Assembly: GCF_020554845.1 (NCBI RefSeq)
Contig: NZ_JAJCIA010000019.1
Span: 17,193-81,192, forward strand
Direction: 5' to 3'
Source of the DNA: Blautia faecis
GTDB taxonomy: Bacteria > Bacillota > Clostridia > Lachnospirales > Lachnospiraceae
DNA length: 64,000 nt
The notes beneath the pieces are model-generated. The model ran no database searches and was not told the DNA's origin. It saw only the letters and a list, made by a program, of their open reading frames with translations. Every line of letters starts with the position of its first letter. Positions within the stretch are counted from its first letter, which is position 1. The position numbers and the translations under genes were made by a program. Below are positions 17,203 to 26,528 of the stretch, piece by piece.

Positions 17203-18786
17203 ATGCCATCATATAGTATAATTGAGAACTTCGAAGTACATAAAAATAACCGTTTTCTGGAAATTGCAGAATCCTTAAAGCCAGAGCTCCGGCATAAAGA
17301 AATCAAGGCTGCAAAGGAAATTATGGTGGGAAAAGACCGCCAGATGAGAACAGTTATTACAGAAGAGTACCCGATTGAAAATCTGTATGCAAAATCTTTA
17401 AAAAGAGATGATACAGTATTTGTGGATTTCGGGGATCATGCGGTAGGTTATGTGACTCTGGAGCTTAGTAAAACTGGAAGCCATCAGGATGCACCGGTTT
17501 ATTTTTACCTGAAATTCGGTGAGCGTCTGGAGGAAATGACGGACAAAACTGCCGATTATGACGGCTGGCTCAGCCGTGGCTGGATTCAGGAGGAGTATAT
17601 TCATGTGGATGTACTTCCGGCGAAGGTGAAGCTGCCAAGAAGATATTCTTTTCGTTATATGGAGCTTCGTGTAATTGATACTTCTGCCAAGTTCCAGCTG
17701 AAAATCAATGGTATTTCCTGTGATACGGTTTCTGCTGTAGACATGGAGTCTGTAAAGCCGGTGGATTTCGGAGATCCGCTTCTGAATCAGATTGATCTGG
17801 TAAGCCGAAAAACCCTGAAAGAATGCATGCAGGATGTTTTTGAGGATGGACCGAAGCGTGACCGCAGAATGTGGCTGGGAGATCTGAGACTTCAGGCGAG
17901 AGCCAATTATTACACCTTTAAGAATTATGATCTTGCCAAACGCTGTATGTATATTTTTGCAGGACTGCTTTTTAATGAGGGAAAACTAAGCGCCTGTGTA
18001 TTCACAGAACCGGAGATGGAGCCAGATGATACTTACCTTCTGGACTATGCATTGTTTTTCTCATCTGTGCTTCTGGATTATTATGAGGCAACCGATGATC
18101 TGGAAACCTTAAGGGATCTCTATGATGTGGCAATTGATCAGATCCGCATTGCCATGACACAGTTAAATGAGAAAAATGTTGTGGAGGATTTAGGTGATGC
18201 ATTCTGGTGCTTCCTGGACTGGGGAGATGGTCTGAATAAGCAGGCCGGAGCTACAGCAGTTCTTATTTACTGTATCCGTTACGGAATCCGCCTTGCAAAG
18301 ATTCTGGATAAACAGGAGGATATCAGCTGGCTGGAAGAGAAGCAGGCCATGCTGAAAGAGGCAGCGGTGAAAGAGTTCTGGGATGAAGAGCTTGGAATGT
18401 TCGTAAGCGGTCCGGACCGTCAGGCTTCCTGGGCAACCCAGATCTGGATGATTCTGGCCCGTGTCTTTGACAAAGAGACAAACTGTAAATTGATCCATCA
18501 TGTAATGGAAGTGAATCCGAGAATCCGCATGGTAACTCCATATATGTATCATCACTATATTGATGCGCTTATCCGCTGTGATGAGAAAGAGCTTGCACTG
18601 GAAGAGATGAAACGCTATTGGGGCGAAATGATCCACGACGGTGCGGATACCTTCTGGGAACTTTATAATCCTTATAACAGGGAAGAATCTCCATATGGTT
18701 CCAGTATGGTTAACAGCTACTGTCATGCATGGAGCTGTACGCCGACGTATTTCCTTAGGAAATTTTATATGGATAATGAGAAATAA
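17203..18786 (+). CDS. Alpha-L-rhamnosidase-like glycoside hydrolase (GH78 type)
   Basis: 527 residues, no signal peptide. An N-terminal beta-rich part (about 1-190) is followed by an (alpha/alpha)6-like domain with EDGPKRDRRMWLGDLRLQA, corresponding to the GH78 motif DCPxRDERxGWxGD that carries the general acid, and later DAFWCFLDWGDG and ADTFWELYN (a second acidic cluster). Shorter than classic secreted GH78 enzymes (about 900) because the extra carbohydrate-binding modules are missing. It starts 22 nt after the kinase gene with a strong GGAGG, so it may be co-transcribed with the two-component genes. Probably removes rhamnose from imported glycosides; another family with the same fold is possible. 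Confidence 0.8.
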   Translation: MPSYSIIENFEVHKNNRFLEIAESLKPELRHKEIKAAKEIMVGKDRQMRTVITEEYPIENLYAKSLKRDDTVFVDFGDHAVGYVTLELSKTGSHQDAPVYFYLKFGERLEEMTDKTADYDGWLSRGWIQEEYIHVDVLPAKVKLPRRYSFRYMELRVIDTSAKFQLKINGISCDTVSAVDMESVKPVDFGDPLLNQIDLVSRKTLKECMQDVFEDGPKRDRRMWLGDLRLQARANYYTFKNYDLAKRCMYIFAGLLFNEGKLSACVFTEPEMEPDDTYLLDYALFFSSVLLDYYEATDDLETLRDLYDVAIDQIRIAMTQLNEKNVVEDLGDAFWCFLDWGDGLNKQAGATAVLIYCIRYGIRLAKILDKQEDISWLEEKQAMLKEAAVKEFWDEELGMFVSGPDRQASWATQIWMILARVFDKETNCKLIHHVMEVNPRIRMVTPYMYHHYIDALIRCDEKELALEEMKRYWGEMIHDGADTFWELYNPYNREESPYGSSMVNSYCHAWSCTPTYFLRKFYMDNEK

Positions 18787-18798
18787 GATTGAGAATGA

Positions 18799-18827
18799 GG
18801 ATCTTGCAGAAATGCAGGATCCTTTTT
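18799..18827 (+). terminator. Terminator after the GH78-like gene
   Basis: GGATCTTGCA / TGCAGGATCC, 10-bp stem with a GAAA loop, then TTTTT. Confidence 0.9.
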
Positions 18828-18910
18828 GAAATGAGAGAAAGATTCCTGATAAAATACAACACATAGGAAATAATGACTGGCATTACAATATGGGGAAAGG
18901 AGCATTTAAA

Positions 18911-18938
18911 TAGCCCTGCCATCATAATGGCAGGGCTA
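18911..18938 (-). terminator. Terminator-like hairpin ending the minus-strand gene
   Basis: Perfect 12-bp stem TAGCCCTGCCAT / ATGGCAGGGCTA with a 4-nt loop, 7 nt past the stop of the minus-strand gene at 18945. The T run on that strand is short (TTTAAA). Confidence 0.65.
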
Positions 18939-18944
18939 AAATAA

Positions 18945-19448
18945 TCATTTCTTTTTATTCTTTTTGGATTTCTTAGTCTCATTCTGGGCTGCCTGAGCTT
19001 CTTCCGCAGATTTCTTAAAGCGTGCGAAAAATCCTTTTTTCTTCTTAACCGGAGCGTCCAGGTTACCGCGGATACCTTTTACACCTACTATGTAAAGTCC
19101 ACTTACTTCAGCTTTGATCTCTTTCTTCACAGGGATAAGGTCGAATACCTTCTCATCTGCGATAAGAATGGAAATCTTCGGTCCAACTTTAGCCTTAACG
19201 ATCGGCATCTTGGAGCGGCGGAGAAGCTTCGGTGTCTGGTCGATGACCATCTGTGGGAGACCTGATTCCTTAAGTGGCATTCTCTTCTTATCAATAACGA
19301 GCATGGAAACGGTCTGTTTACTTGCCTCGATCTGTGCCTGCTGTTCTTCCTGCTTCTTCTGGGTCTTCTTACCAAAGAAATATAAACCAACCAGTAATCC
19401 GATGAGGATTACGAGAATCACCAGAAGGACGATTGTTACTGGATGCAT
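18945..19448 (-). CDS. Membrane-anchored conserved protein of unknown function
   Basis: 167 residues. One N-terminal membrane helix (residues 4-27), a coiled region (KKTQKKQEEQQAQIEASKQ), then a compact beta-rich domain (about 50-130) with SMLVIDKKRMPLKESGLPQ, and a strongly basic C-terminus ending KKSKKNKKK. The topology suggests a cytoplasmic domain held at the membrane. I do not recognise a named family. AGGAGG precedes the start. Confidence 0.75.
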   Translation of the reverse strand: MHPVTIVLLVILVILIGLLVGLYFFGKKTQKKQEEQQAQIEASKQTVSMLVIDKKRMPLKESGLPQMVIDQTPKLLRRSKMPIVKAKVGPKISILIADEKVFDLIPVKKEIKAEVSGLYIVGVKGIRGNLDAPVKKKKGFFARFKKSAEEAQAAQNETKKSKKNKKK

Positions 19449-19526
19449 ACTTATCCTCCTACTATATTATAAAGTTTCTTAATAACTATTCAGCCTGCAC
19501 GGTTCCGCAAAGCGTGTGACCGTGAA

Positions 19527-19562
19527 GGTTACTGTTCGTTCCGTTACCAGTGAACAGTAACC
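19527..19562 (-). terminator. Hairpin between two minus-strand genes
   Basis: Perfect 11-bp stem GGTTACTGTTC / GAACAGTAACC with a 14-nt loop, 54 nt past the stop of the gene at 19616. No clear T run, so it may protect the transcript end rather than terminate. Confidence 0.45.
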
Positions 19563-19615
19563 TGTGAAGAAACTGAACAGTTACATTCTTGTTTCACATA
19601 AACTACATTTTAACA

Positions 19616-20020
19616 TCATTTTTTGGAAAAGGCAATTGTTTTGTTATCTCCTTTAAAAAGCTTATAAGCTGTGAAAGCATATAAAACCGGTACCGCAAAT
19701 GCTGCAAGATTCATAAGAACCAGTATAATACTTCCCTTAATATGAAAGAAGTGGGCAATCTGGGGAATAAAGGCCAAAATTCCAAAGATAACGGTGCTCA
19801 TTCTTCCTTTTTCTGCATTCATCACGCCTATAATTCCAATTGCAATCTGAAGAAGTGTAAATGCATAAGTAAGTGCAAAAGCCTCTGTAGTATCACCATG
19901 GCTTACATGTCTGCCCACAATATTAGTGGTTCCGATCCAGAAGCGGGCTGCGATCAAAGAAGCAGAACCCAGGGCTATTTCAAATAGTGCGCTGATGCGC
20001 ATAATATCTGATCTGTTCAT
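19616..20020 (-). CDS. Small integral membrane protein of unknown function
   Basis: 134 residues, four predicted membrane helices (about 8-28, 48-66, 76-92, 98-122) with short loops. GAGGAGAG lies before the start. No motif I can assign; DoxX-like or DUF-type small membrane proteins have comparable topology. Confidence 0.7.
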   Translation of the reverse strand: MNRSDIMRISALFEIALGSASLIAARFWIGTTNIVGRHVSHGDTTEAFALTYAFTLLQIAIGIIGVMNAEKGRMSTVIFGILAFIPQIAHFFHIKGSIILVLMNLAAFAVPVLYAFTAYKLFKGDNKTIAFSKK

Positions 20021-20293
20021 ATTTTTCTCTCCTCTGAGTGACGGATAATTTCCGTTATTTCTATTAAATTAGATTTTATCATGTATCTTTTATTTTAACA
20101 ATAAATGGCAACGGAAAGCAAGGATAATTACAGTGAAAAGGTGGTAATTATTTAAAATATCATGTATAATAGAAATCTACTGGTTACAGAATGGATAGAC
20201 CTGTCTGATATGGTTATACTATAAGTGCCTGCGGTAACTGGTACTATTTTTACGAGGCATTTGAAGGGGGAGCTAAATAAGGAGTTATACATT

Positions 20294-22234
20294 ATGAAGA
20301 AATCAGATACAGAACAGGAACAGCCTGGTCTGGAAGAGAATAAAGTTCCCGACAGCCAGTCCAAGCGGGAGCTTGACAGAGAACTACAGGAACTGGCAGA
20401 GAATGAGCGCCAGGAAGAGATATATTACGAAGAACGACGGCGCGAGCGACATGAGCGCAATCTGAAGAGAAAGAAGAGGCAGATACGGAATCGTAATCTG
20501 GCTCTTATTATTACTGCTCTGGCAGTGTTGGGCGGTGTTGGATACTTTTATAGAGAGCAGACGGGGTTAAAAGACGGCATGGAAACGCTGGTAGCCAAGG
20601 TAAGGGATTTGGTTCCTGATAAGAATTCCGGTAAAGAGAGCAAGGCAGCAGAAGAACTGGCAAAGGCTGACCAAAGCACCGAAAACCCCGAAAGTACCGA
20701 ACCCCCCGAAAGCACCGAAAAACCAGATATTAATACAGAGGAAGCTGCTGACAGCTCAGACAGTACAGATATACAACCGGAATCTGGTGAAGGTACGGCA
20801 GATGACAGTGATGAGACAACTGGAAATACAGATGACAATTCAGAGGATATTGCACAGGATGAATCCGGGAATATGTCTGATGAAGAGAAAACAGAAGATA
20901 ATTCTTCAGACTCTGTAAATCAGCCAGAGCAGGAAGCAGAGCAGGAAGCAGCCCAGGCGGCGGCCATAGATTTAAATGGGGTTATGCCACAAGCAGCAGC
21001 AGCCGGTGCAGGTATCATCAGGAGGCAGATCCGTCACGAGAAGAAAGTACTGACCACAGCCAAGGAGAAAGCTGCCCAGTATGATTATGACGGTGCAATC
21101 AGCCTTTTGCAGAAGGACAATGCATATGTAAGAAATGTCCATTTTCAGAATGCTGCAGAGAAATTCCAGAAGAAAAAGGATAAATGTGTAGCCTGGTCTC
21201 CGGAACAGGTAACTCACATTTTTTACCATTCCCTGATCGTGGATACTTCCAAGGCCTTTGATGGAGATTACAAGACGGATGGTTATAATCAGGTTATGAC
21301 CACTATGGATGAGTTTAATAAGATAACTCAGATCATGTATGACGAGGGATATGTAATGGTAAACCTTTATGATCTGGCAGACGTTGATGAAAATGGAAAA
21401 ATGCAGGCAAAGCAGGTTTATCTTCCTAAGGGAAAAACACCATTTGTCCTTTCGCAGGACGATGTATGTTATTACCACTCCCAGGATGGAGATGGAATTG
21501 CCACCAAGCTTGTTATAGACGAAGAGGGGAAGGTTCGCAACGAATATGTACAGGATGATGGAAGCACAGTTGTAGGTGACTATGATGTTGTACCGCTGAT
21601 CGACCGGTTTGTGGAGGAACATCCTGATTTTGCCTATCATGGACATAAGGGAATTGTAGCGCTTACAGGCTATAATGGAATCCTGGGTTACCGCACAGAT
21701 ATCAGCTATCAGACACGACCAGATGATCTGAATGATGATAAAAAGGCGTGGCTTGACGCGCATCTTGATTTTGATCTGGATACAGAGCGGGCAGAAGCGA
21801 AAAAGGTCGCAGATGTCATGAAGGCGGAGGGCTGGACTTTTGCCAGCCATACATGGGGACATAAAAACATGTCCACAGTTTCCATGGAACGCCTTGAAAC
21901 AGATACACAGAATTTCAAAGAGAACATTGACCCGCTTATTGGCGGAACAGATATTATTATCTTTGCTTTTGGAGCAGATATTAATAACGGCGGAGAGTAT
22001 ACTGGCAATGAGAAATTTGAATATCTGAAATCCCAGGGATATGATTATTATTGCAATGTGGACTCTAACAAATATTTTGTACAGATGACGGATGAATATT
22101 TCCGGATGGGAAGAAGAAATGTGGATGGATACCGAATGTATTACAATCCGGACATGCTGGCAGATCTGTTTGATGTAAGCCAGGTATTTGACCCATCCAG
22201 ACCTACTCCTGTACCGCCTATGAATGGTGGCTGA
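20294..22234 (+). CDS. Membrane-anchored polysaccharide-deacetylase-like protein with acidic linker
   Basis: 646 residues from ATG 20294 (AAGGAG site). A strongly charged cytoplasmic N-terminus (KRELDRELQELAENERQEE) precedes one membrane helix (about residues 72-90), then a long acidic Ser/Thr/Glu/Asp linker (about 115-240), a helical segment, and a C-terminal NodB-like deacetylase domain (about 330-620). Deacetylase elements: LSQDDVCYY in place of the metal-binding TFDD, and SHTWGHKNMS as the HxxxH motif. Likely modifies cell-wall or surface glycans outside the membrane. The atypical motif 1 makes catalytic activity less certain. Confidence 0.75.
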   Translation: MKKSDTEQEQPGLEENKVPDSQSKRELDRELQELAENERQEEIYYEERRRERHERNLKRKKRQIRNRNLALIITALAVLGGVGYFYREQTGLKDGMETLVAKVRDLVPDKNSGKESKAAEELAKADQSTENPESTEPPESTEKPDINTEEAADSSDSTDIQPESGEGTADDSDETTGNTDDNSEDIAQDESGNMSDEEKTEDNSSDSVNQPEQEAEQEAAQAAAIDLNGVMPQAAAAGAGIIRRQIRHEKKVLTTAKEKAAQYDYDGAISLLQKDNAYVRNVHFQNAAEKFQKKKDKCVAWSPEQVTHIFYHSLIVDTSKAFDGDYKTDGYNQVMTTMDEFNKITQIMYDEGYVMVNLYDLADVDENGKMQAKQVYLPKGKTPFVLSQDDVCYYHSQDGDGIATKLVIDEEGKVRNEYVQDDGSTVVGDYDVVPLIDRFVEEHPDFAYHGHKGIVALTGYNGILGYRTDISYQTRPDDLNDDKKAWLDAHLDFDLDTERAEAKKVADVMKAEGWTFASHTWGHKNMSTVSMERLETDTQNFKENIDPLIGGTDIIIFAFGADINNGGEYTGNEKFEYLKSQGYDYYCNVDSNKYFVQMTDEYFRMGRRNVDGYRMYYNPDMLADLFDVSQVFDPSRPTPVPPMNGG

Positions 22235-22369
22235 TAAGACCAGCTGCAAAGAAGGCATGGATTCGCATGATTTTGCGCTGAGACAAAATAAAAATGATTG
22301 CCTCAGTGGGCTTTCTTTTTAATAGAAAATGTGATAATTTTATAAAAGAGTAACTGAAGGGAGTATGAA

Positions 22370-23725
22370 ATGAAAAGAAAAGTATATTTGGCAGCGTTAG
22401 TAATGTGTATGGCACTTACTGTAAACGGCTGCGGAAGTGATAAAGAAACTACCAATACAGAGAGTGAGAGCACTGCCACAGAGCAGCAGGCAGAGGATTC
22501 GGCAGATGAAGAAGAGGTACAGGAGCCTTATACAGATTCTACCGGTGCGACACGCCTGGTTTCAGTGGATAATGTGGAGAAATACGTTACGATTGCAGAC
22601 TATAAGGGGATAACTCTTGATAATTCTGTACCAGAAGTGACAGATGAGGATATTGAGAATCGTATCGCAGAGAATCTGAAAGATAATTCAGCGGAAGTGA
22701 CAGATGAGAACGCTGTCATCCAGAATGGTGATACCGCTACTATTAATTTCGTAGGTACAAAAGACGGGGAAGCTTTTGAAGGTGGAACCGGTAATAATTA
22801 TGACCTTGTGATCGGAAGCGGCACAATGATTCCCGGATTTGAAGAAGGAATCGTGGGAATGAAGAAGGGTGAGACAAAAGACGTACCGGTAACTTTCCCG
22901 GAGAGCTACCGCAACAGTGAACTGGCTGGACAGGATGCGGTATTCCAGATTACCGTGCAGAGCTTTAAGAGACCACCGGAACTGACCGATGACTGGGTTG
23001 CGGCGAATACCGATTACAAGACAATTGATGAATATAAGGCTTCTGTTCGCGCACAGCTGGAGCAGGAAGCACAGGACCAGGCTGACAGCAGTCTGCGCAG
23101 CACTGCTTGGAATACTGTTTACACCAATTCTGAGGTCGTGGAATATCCGGAGAAAGACGTAGAAGAGGCTGTGAAGACATTTAAGAAACAGGCAGAAGCA
23201 TACGCGAAGCAGGGAAATATGGAGCTTGAAGACTTCGTAGAGTCTCAAGGCGTTTCCATGGATGATTTCGAAGCCCAGTGCCAGCAGTATGCCCAGGCCA
23301 AGGTAAAACAGAATCTGCTTATTCAGGGAATCATGGACGCAGAGGGAATGACTCTGGAGGATGAGGAAAGCCTTGCAATCCAGAATCAGCTGGTAGAGCA
23401 GTATGCTTCTGGCGATCTTGCAGTTCTTATCGATACTTACGGCCAAGTTGCAGTGGATGAGAGCATCGGACTTATGAGAGTTCAGGATTTCATTATTGCA
23501 AATGCAAATTATGATCAGACAGCAGCGGATACATCTGCTGAAGGTGAGGACGCACAGGCTGCTGAGGGAACAGAAGCAGCAGATCATGCAGATGGCAGTA
23601 CAACTGACGGACAGAGCACTGATGGCGGGGATACAGAAGAAGAGCAGGAAGCTGGTGCAACCGCAGATACAGGCACAGCAGCGGATGCTTCAACAGATAC
23701 ACAGGATGACGGTACAGAGAATTGA
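22370..23725 (+). CDS. Trigger-factor-like FKBP peptidyl-prolyl isomerase lipoprotein
   Basis: 451 residues. Lipoprotein signal with lipobox TVNGC (Cys21), acidic linker, an FKBP domain (about 118-200; NGDTATINFVGTKDGEAFEG, VIGSGTMIPGFEEGIVGMK) and a trigger-factor C-terminal helical domain (about 205-385). The C-terminal 65 residues are acidic, Ala/Thr/Asp-rich low complexity. Cytosolic trigger factor has a ribosome-binding N-domain; here a lipid anchor replaces it, so this is a chaperone acting on exported proteins outside the membrane. Confidence 0.88.
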   Translation: MKRKVYLAALVMCMALTVNGCGSDKETTNTESESTATEQQAEDSADEEEVQEPYTDSTGATRLVSVDNVEKYVTIADYKGITLDNSVPEVTDEDIENRIAENLKDNSAEVTDENAVIQNGDTATINFVGTKDGEAFEGGTGNNYDLVIGSGTMIPGFEEGIVGMKKGETKDVPVTFPESYRNSELAGQDAVFQITVQSFKRPPELTDDWVAANTDYKTIDEYKASVRAQLEQEAQDQADSSLRSTAWNTVYTNSEVVEYPEKDVEEAVKTFKKQAEAYAKQGNMELEDFVESQGVSMDDFEAQCQQYAQAKVKQNLLIQGIMDAEGMTLEDEESLAIQNQLVEQYASGDLAVLIDTYGQVAVDESIGLMRVQDFIIANANYDQTAADTSAEGEDAQAAEGTEAADHADGSTTDGQSTDGGDTEEEQEAGATADTGTAADASTDTQDDGTEN

Positions 23726-23781
23726 CGGTTGCTGTTTATAACAGAAACAGCAGCCAATGAATCTCAGGAGGGAATGGAGTT

Positions 23782-24885
23782 ATGATTATTAAAAACGGAG
23801 AAGTTTTTCAGGAGGATGGAAGCTTCAGATTACAGGATCTGTATGTGGAGAATCATAGAATCGTGGCTTCTGAGGATGAGGTTACGGACAAGACGATTGT
23901 AGACGCGGCTGGGCTCAGGGTAATCCCGGGCCTGGTGGATATTCACAGTCACGGTGCATTTGGACATGATTTTTCTGATGCTGATCCGGAAGGACTTAAG
24001 ATTATTCTGAAATACGAAAAGAGTCACGGAATTACTTCCTATTGTCCTACTTCCATGACATTGCCGGCAGAAGAACTGAAGGAAATTTTTGCTACTATTA
24101 AGACTGTGGGAGAAATGAAAGACGGAGCTGCTGTCCGGGGAATCAATATGGAAGGCCCATTTCTGGATGCGAAGAAAAAAGGCGCCCATGTGGAGGGCTA
24201 TATCCGCAAACCAGATGCCGGATTTTTCCGTGAACTGAATGAATATTCCGGAAATATGGTGAAGCTGGTAACTCTGGCACCGAATGTGGATGGTGCTATG
24301 GAATTCATTGATGAGGTACATAATGAGGTGTGCATTTCCCTTGGTCATACAGCAGCTGATTACGATACAGCAGCGGAGGCCATGAGAAGAGGTGCACACC
24401 ATGTGACACATCTTTATAATGCCATGCAGCCACTGGCGCACAGAGAACCAGGACTGATCGGAGCTGCCTGTGATGATGGGCAGTGTATGGCAGAGATGAT
24501 CTGTGATGGCATTCACATTCATCCCGCTGTGATCCGCGCTACATTTAAGATGTTTGGACCAGAGAGGATTGTACTGATCAGTGACTCTATGATGGCTACT
24601 GGAATGGAGAACGGAACCTACCAGCTGGGTGGACAGGAAGTAACGATGAAGGACTGTAAGGCAACTTTGAAGGACGGTACGATTGCCGGTTCTGCTACGA
24701 ACCTGTATGATTGTATGCGCAAGGCTGTTTCTTTTGGTGTTCCCCTTGAAGAAGCGATTTTTGCAGCAACACGAAATCCGGCAAAGAGTATTGGTATTTA
24801 TGATGAAGTTGGTTCCCTTTCTGTTGGAAAGAAAGCGGATATTCTTCTTGTAACAGATGATCTGGAGCTGAGAGAAGTGCTATGA
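23782..24885 (+). CDS. nagA: N-acetylglucosamine-6-phosphate deacetylase
   Basis: 367 residues of the amidohydrolase fold. Metal/substrate motifs: DIHSHGAFGHDF (HxH-like), NMEGPFLDAKKKGAH (Glu), LGHTAADYD, HLYNAMQPL and ISDSMMATG with the catalytic Asp. Converts GlcNAc-6-phosphate to glucosamine-6-phosphate and acetate in amino-sugar use and wall recycling. nagB is not adjacent; the neighbours are surface deacetylases and a foldase, a theme of wall metabolism. Confidence 0.93.
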   Translation: MIIKNGEVFQEDGSFRLQDLYVENHRIVASEDEVTDKTIVDAAGLRVIPGLVDIHSHGAFGHDFSDADPEGLKIILKYEKSHGITSYCPTSMTLPAEELKEIFATIKTVGEMKDGAAVRGINMEGPFLDAKKKGAHVEGYIRKPDAGFFRELNEYSGNMVKLVTLAPNVDGAMEFIDEVHNEVCISLGHTAADYDTAAEAMRRGAHHVTHLYNAMQPLAHREPGLIGAACDDGQCMAEMICDGIHIHPAVIRATFKMFGPERIVLISDSMMATGMENGTYQLGGQEVTMKDCKATLKDGTIAGSATNLYDCMRKAVSFGVPLEEAIFAATRNPAKSIGIYDEVGSLSVGKKADILLVTDDLELREVL

Positions 24886-24945
24886 CAGAACTTTTTTGCG
24901 GAAAATTTTTTCCACTATGTAACGAGAGATAAAGAGGGAATATGA

Positions 24946-26262
24946 ATGGATAGAAGGGTTTTGCGCGAAAGAATGCGCAGGAAACAGCGCCAGATAAGAC
25001 GAAGGAAGATCATTAAGCTGGTTACCTATGTTGTGGCAATGGTGCTGGCTGTGATTTTTGTAATAAGAGGAGTGATTTTTCCAATCGTAAGTCGTGTGGG
25101 AGGAAAGAGTACTGGAAAATCACAGAGCGTGCAGGCGGATGCAGGTGACGGAGCTGCTTCGAATGCGGATTCCAATTCTACAGATGCTCTGAGACAGCCT
25201 CTGAAAGGACAGAGCGATGTGACCAAGGTTTCTTCACTGACTCCAGGCTGGCATGAGGATTCCAGCGGACGCTGGTATCAGAATGCAGATGGTACATATT
25301 ATACCAATGGTTTTGCAGAGATTGACGGAGTGAAATATGCATTTGATTCCAATGGATACATGCAGACCGGCTGGGTGACCAAGGGGGTAAACGATTATTA
25401 TTTTAATGAGGATGGTTCTTACAATGCTGAGAAGAAACGCCCTTTGATCGCACTTACCTTTGATGATGGTCCGGGACAGTATACAGACAAGCTTCTGGAC
25501 TGTCTGGAGGAGAACAATGCACATGCTACCTTCTTTATGTTGGGACAGCTGGTTGGACAGTATCCGGACGAAGTGAAGAGAATGGTGGAACTTGGCTGTG
25601 AGATCGGAAACCATTCCTGGGATCATCTGGATATGCTGAATCTGAGTATTGATGATGTTATAAAGGAATTCGGCGATACCGATCAGGCATTGATTGATGC
25701 CTGTGGACAGGAGTCCACGGTAATTCGTCCGCCTTATGGAGACTGCAATGATGAAATTATTTCGGCAGTTGGGAAACCTTTTATTTTGTGGTCTATTGAC
25801 AGTCTGGACTGGAAATATCTGGATGCAGATCTGGATTACAATGGCATTATGAATGACAGCAATCTGGGAGACGGAGCCGTTATTCTGATGCATGATATTC
25901 ATGGTCCTTCAGTTGATGCGGCACTCAGACTGATTCCAGATCTTATTGCACAGGGATATAAACTGGTAACGGTAAGTGAGATGGCAGCGGCGAAGAATGT
26001 TACCCTTCAGCCAGCAAAATATGCAGAGTTCTGGCAGAGCGCCCTTGATGCAGGTTATGTGCCTGGATATAATGGAAATGGCTCTTCTGAGGACTCTTCC
26101 ACAGATGGAACTTCTGATGGCAGTTCAGATGACAGCAGTAATGGAGATGAGAGCGACTTCAGTGATGGTTCCGGTGATGGAAGCGACGGCAGTGAAAGTG
26201 ACGGATACACAGATGGCAGTGAGAATAGCGAAGGGGATTTTAGCAGCGACTCAGGCGAATAA
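24946..26262 (+). CDS. Membrane-anchored polysaccharide deacetylase with choline-binding-like repeats
   Basis: 438 residues. Basic N-terminus, one membrane helix (about 23-45), a Ser/Asp linker, two cell-wall-binding repeat units (GWHEDSSGRWYQNADGTYY and GYMQTGWVTKGVNDYYF, about 100-162) and a NodB domain (about 166-350) with ALTFDDGPGQ (catalytic Asp and metal Asp), HSWDH (metal His pair), RPPYGD and LMHDIH. All expected catalytic elements are present, so an active peptidoglycan or chitin-like GlcNAc deacetylase is likely. The last 70 residues are a Ser/Asp/Gly-rich tail of the type seen in wall-spanning segments. Confidence 0.9.
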   Translation: MDRRVLRERMRRKQRQIRRRKIIKLVTYVVAMVLAVIFVIRGVIFPIVSRVGGKSTGKSQSVQADAGDGAASNADSNSTDALRQPLKGQSDVTKVSSLTPGWHEDSSGRWYQNADGTYYTNGFAEIDGVKYAFDSNGYMQTGWVTKGVNDYYFNEDGSYNAEKKRPLIALTFDDGPGQYTDKLLDCLEENNAHATFFMLGQLVGQYPDEVKRMVELGCEIGNHSWDHLDMLNLSIDDVIKEFGDTDQALIDACGQESTVIRPPYGDCNDEIISAVGKPFILWSIDSLDWKYLDADLDYNGIMNDSNLGDGAVILMHDIHGPSVDAALRLIPDLIAQGYKLVTVSEMAAAKNVTLQPAKYAEFWQSALDAGYVPGYNGNGSSEDSSTDGTSDGSSDDSSNGDESDFSDGSGDGSDGSESDGYTDGSENSEGDFSSDSGE

Positions 26263-26357
26263 CGGAGAAAATAAGAGGCTCTAGAGCCTGTCTGGCATAT
26301 GTGTTAAGCTTCGGGACTTCCGGAAATCGCAGATGCTGTATAGTGTGAATGATAGTA

Positions 26358-26406
26358 TACGCTTGTACTTATGAGAAAAATGTCAAAGTACAGGCGTATT
26401 TTTTTA
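26358..26406 (+). terminator. Terminator before glgB
   Basis: TACGCTTGTACTT / AAGTACAGGCGTA, 13-bp stem with one G-U, then T8. Confidence 0.9.
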
Positions 26407-26528
26407 CAGTAAAAATGAATTTTGATGTAGATTTTTTATGAATAATAGACAAGTTTTTGGTGGCATGGAGGAAAAGAGTATGCTATAATGTGCATAAGAA
26501 TTTGAAAGTTTAGGGAGGTAACTTTCTG

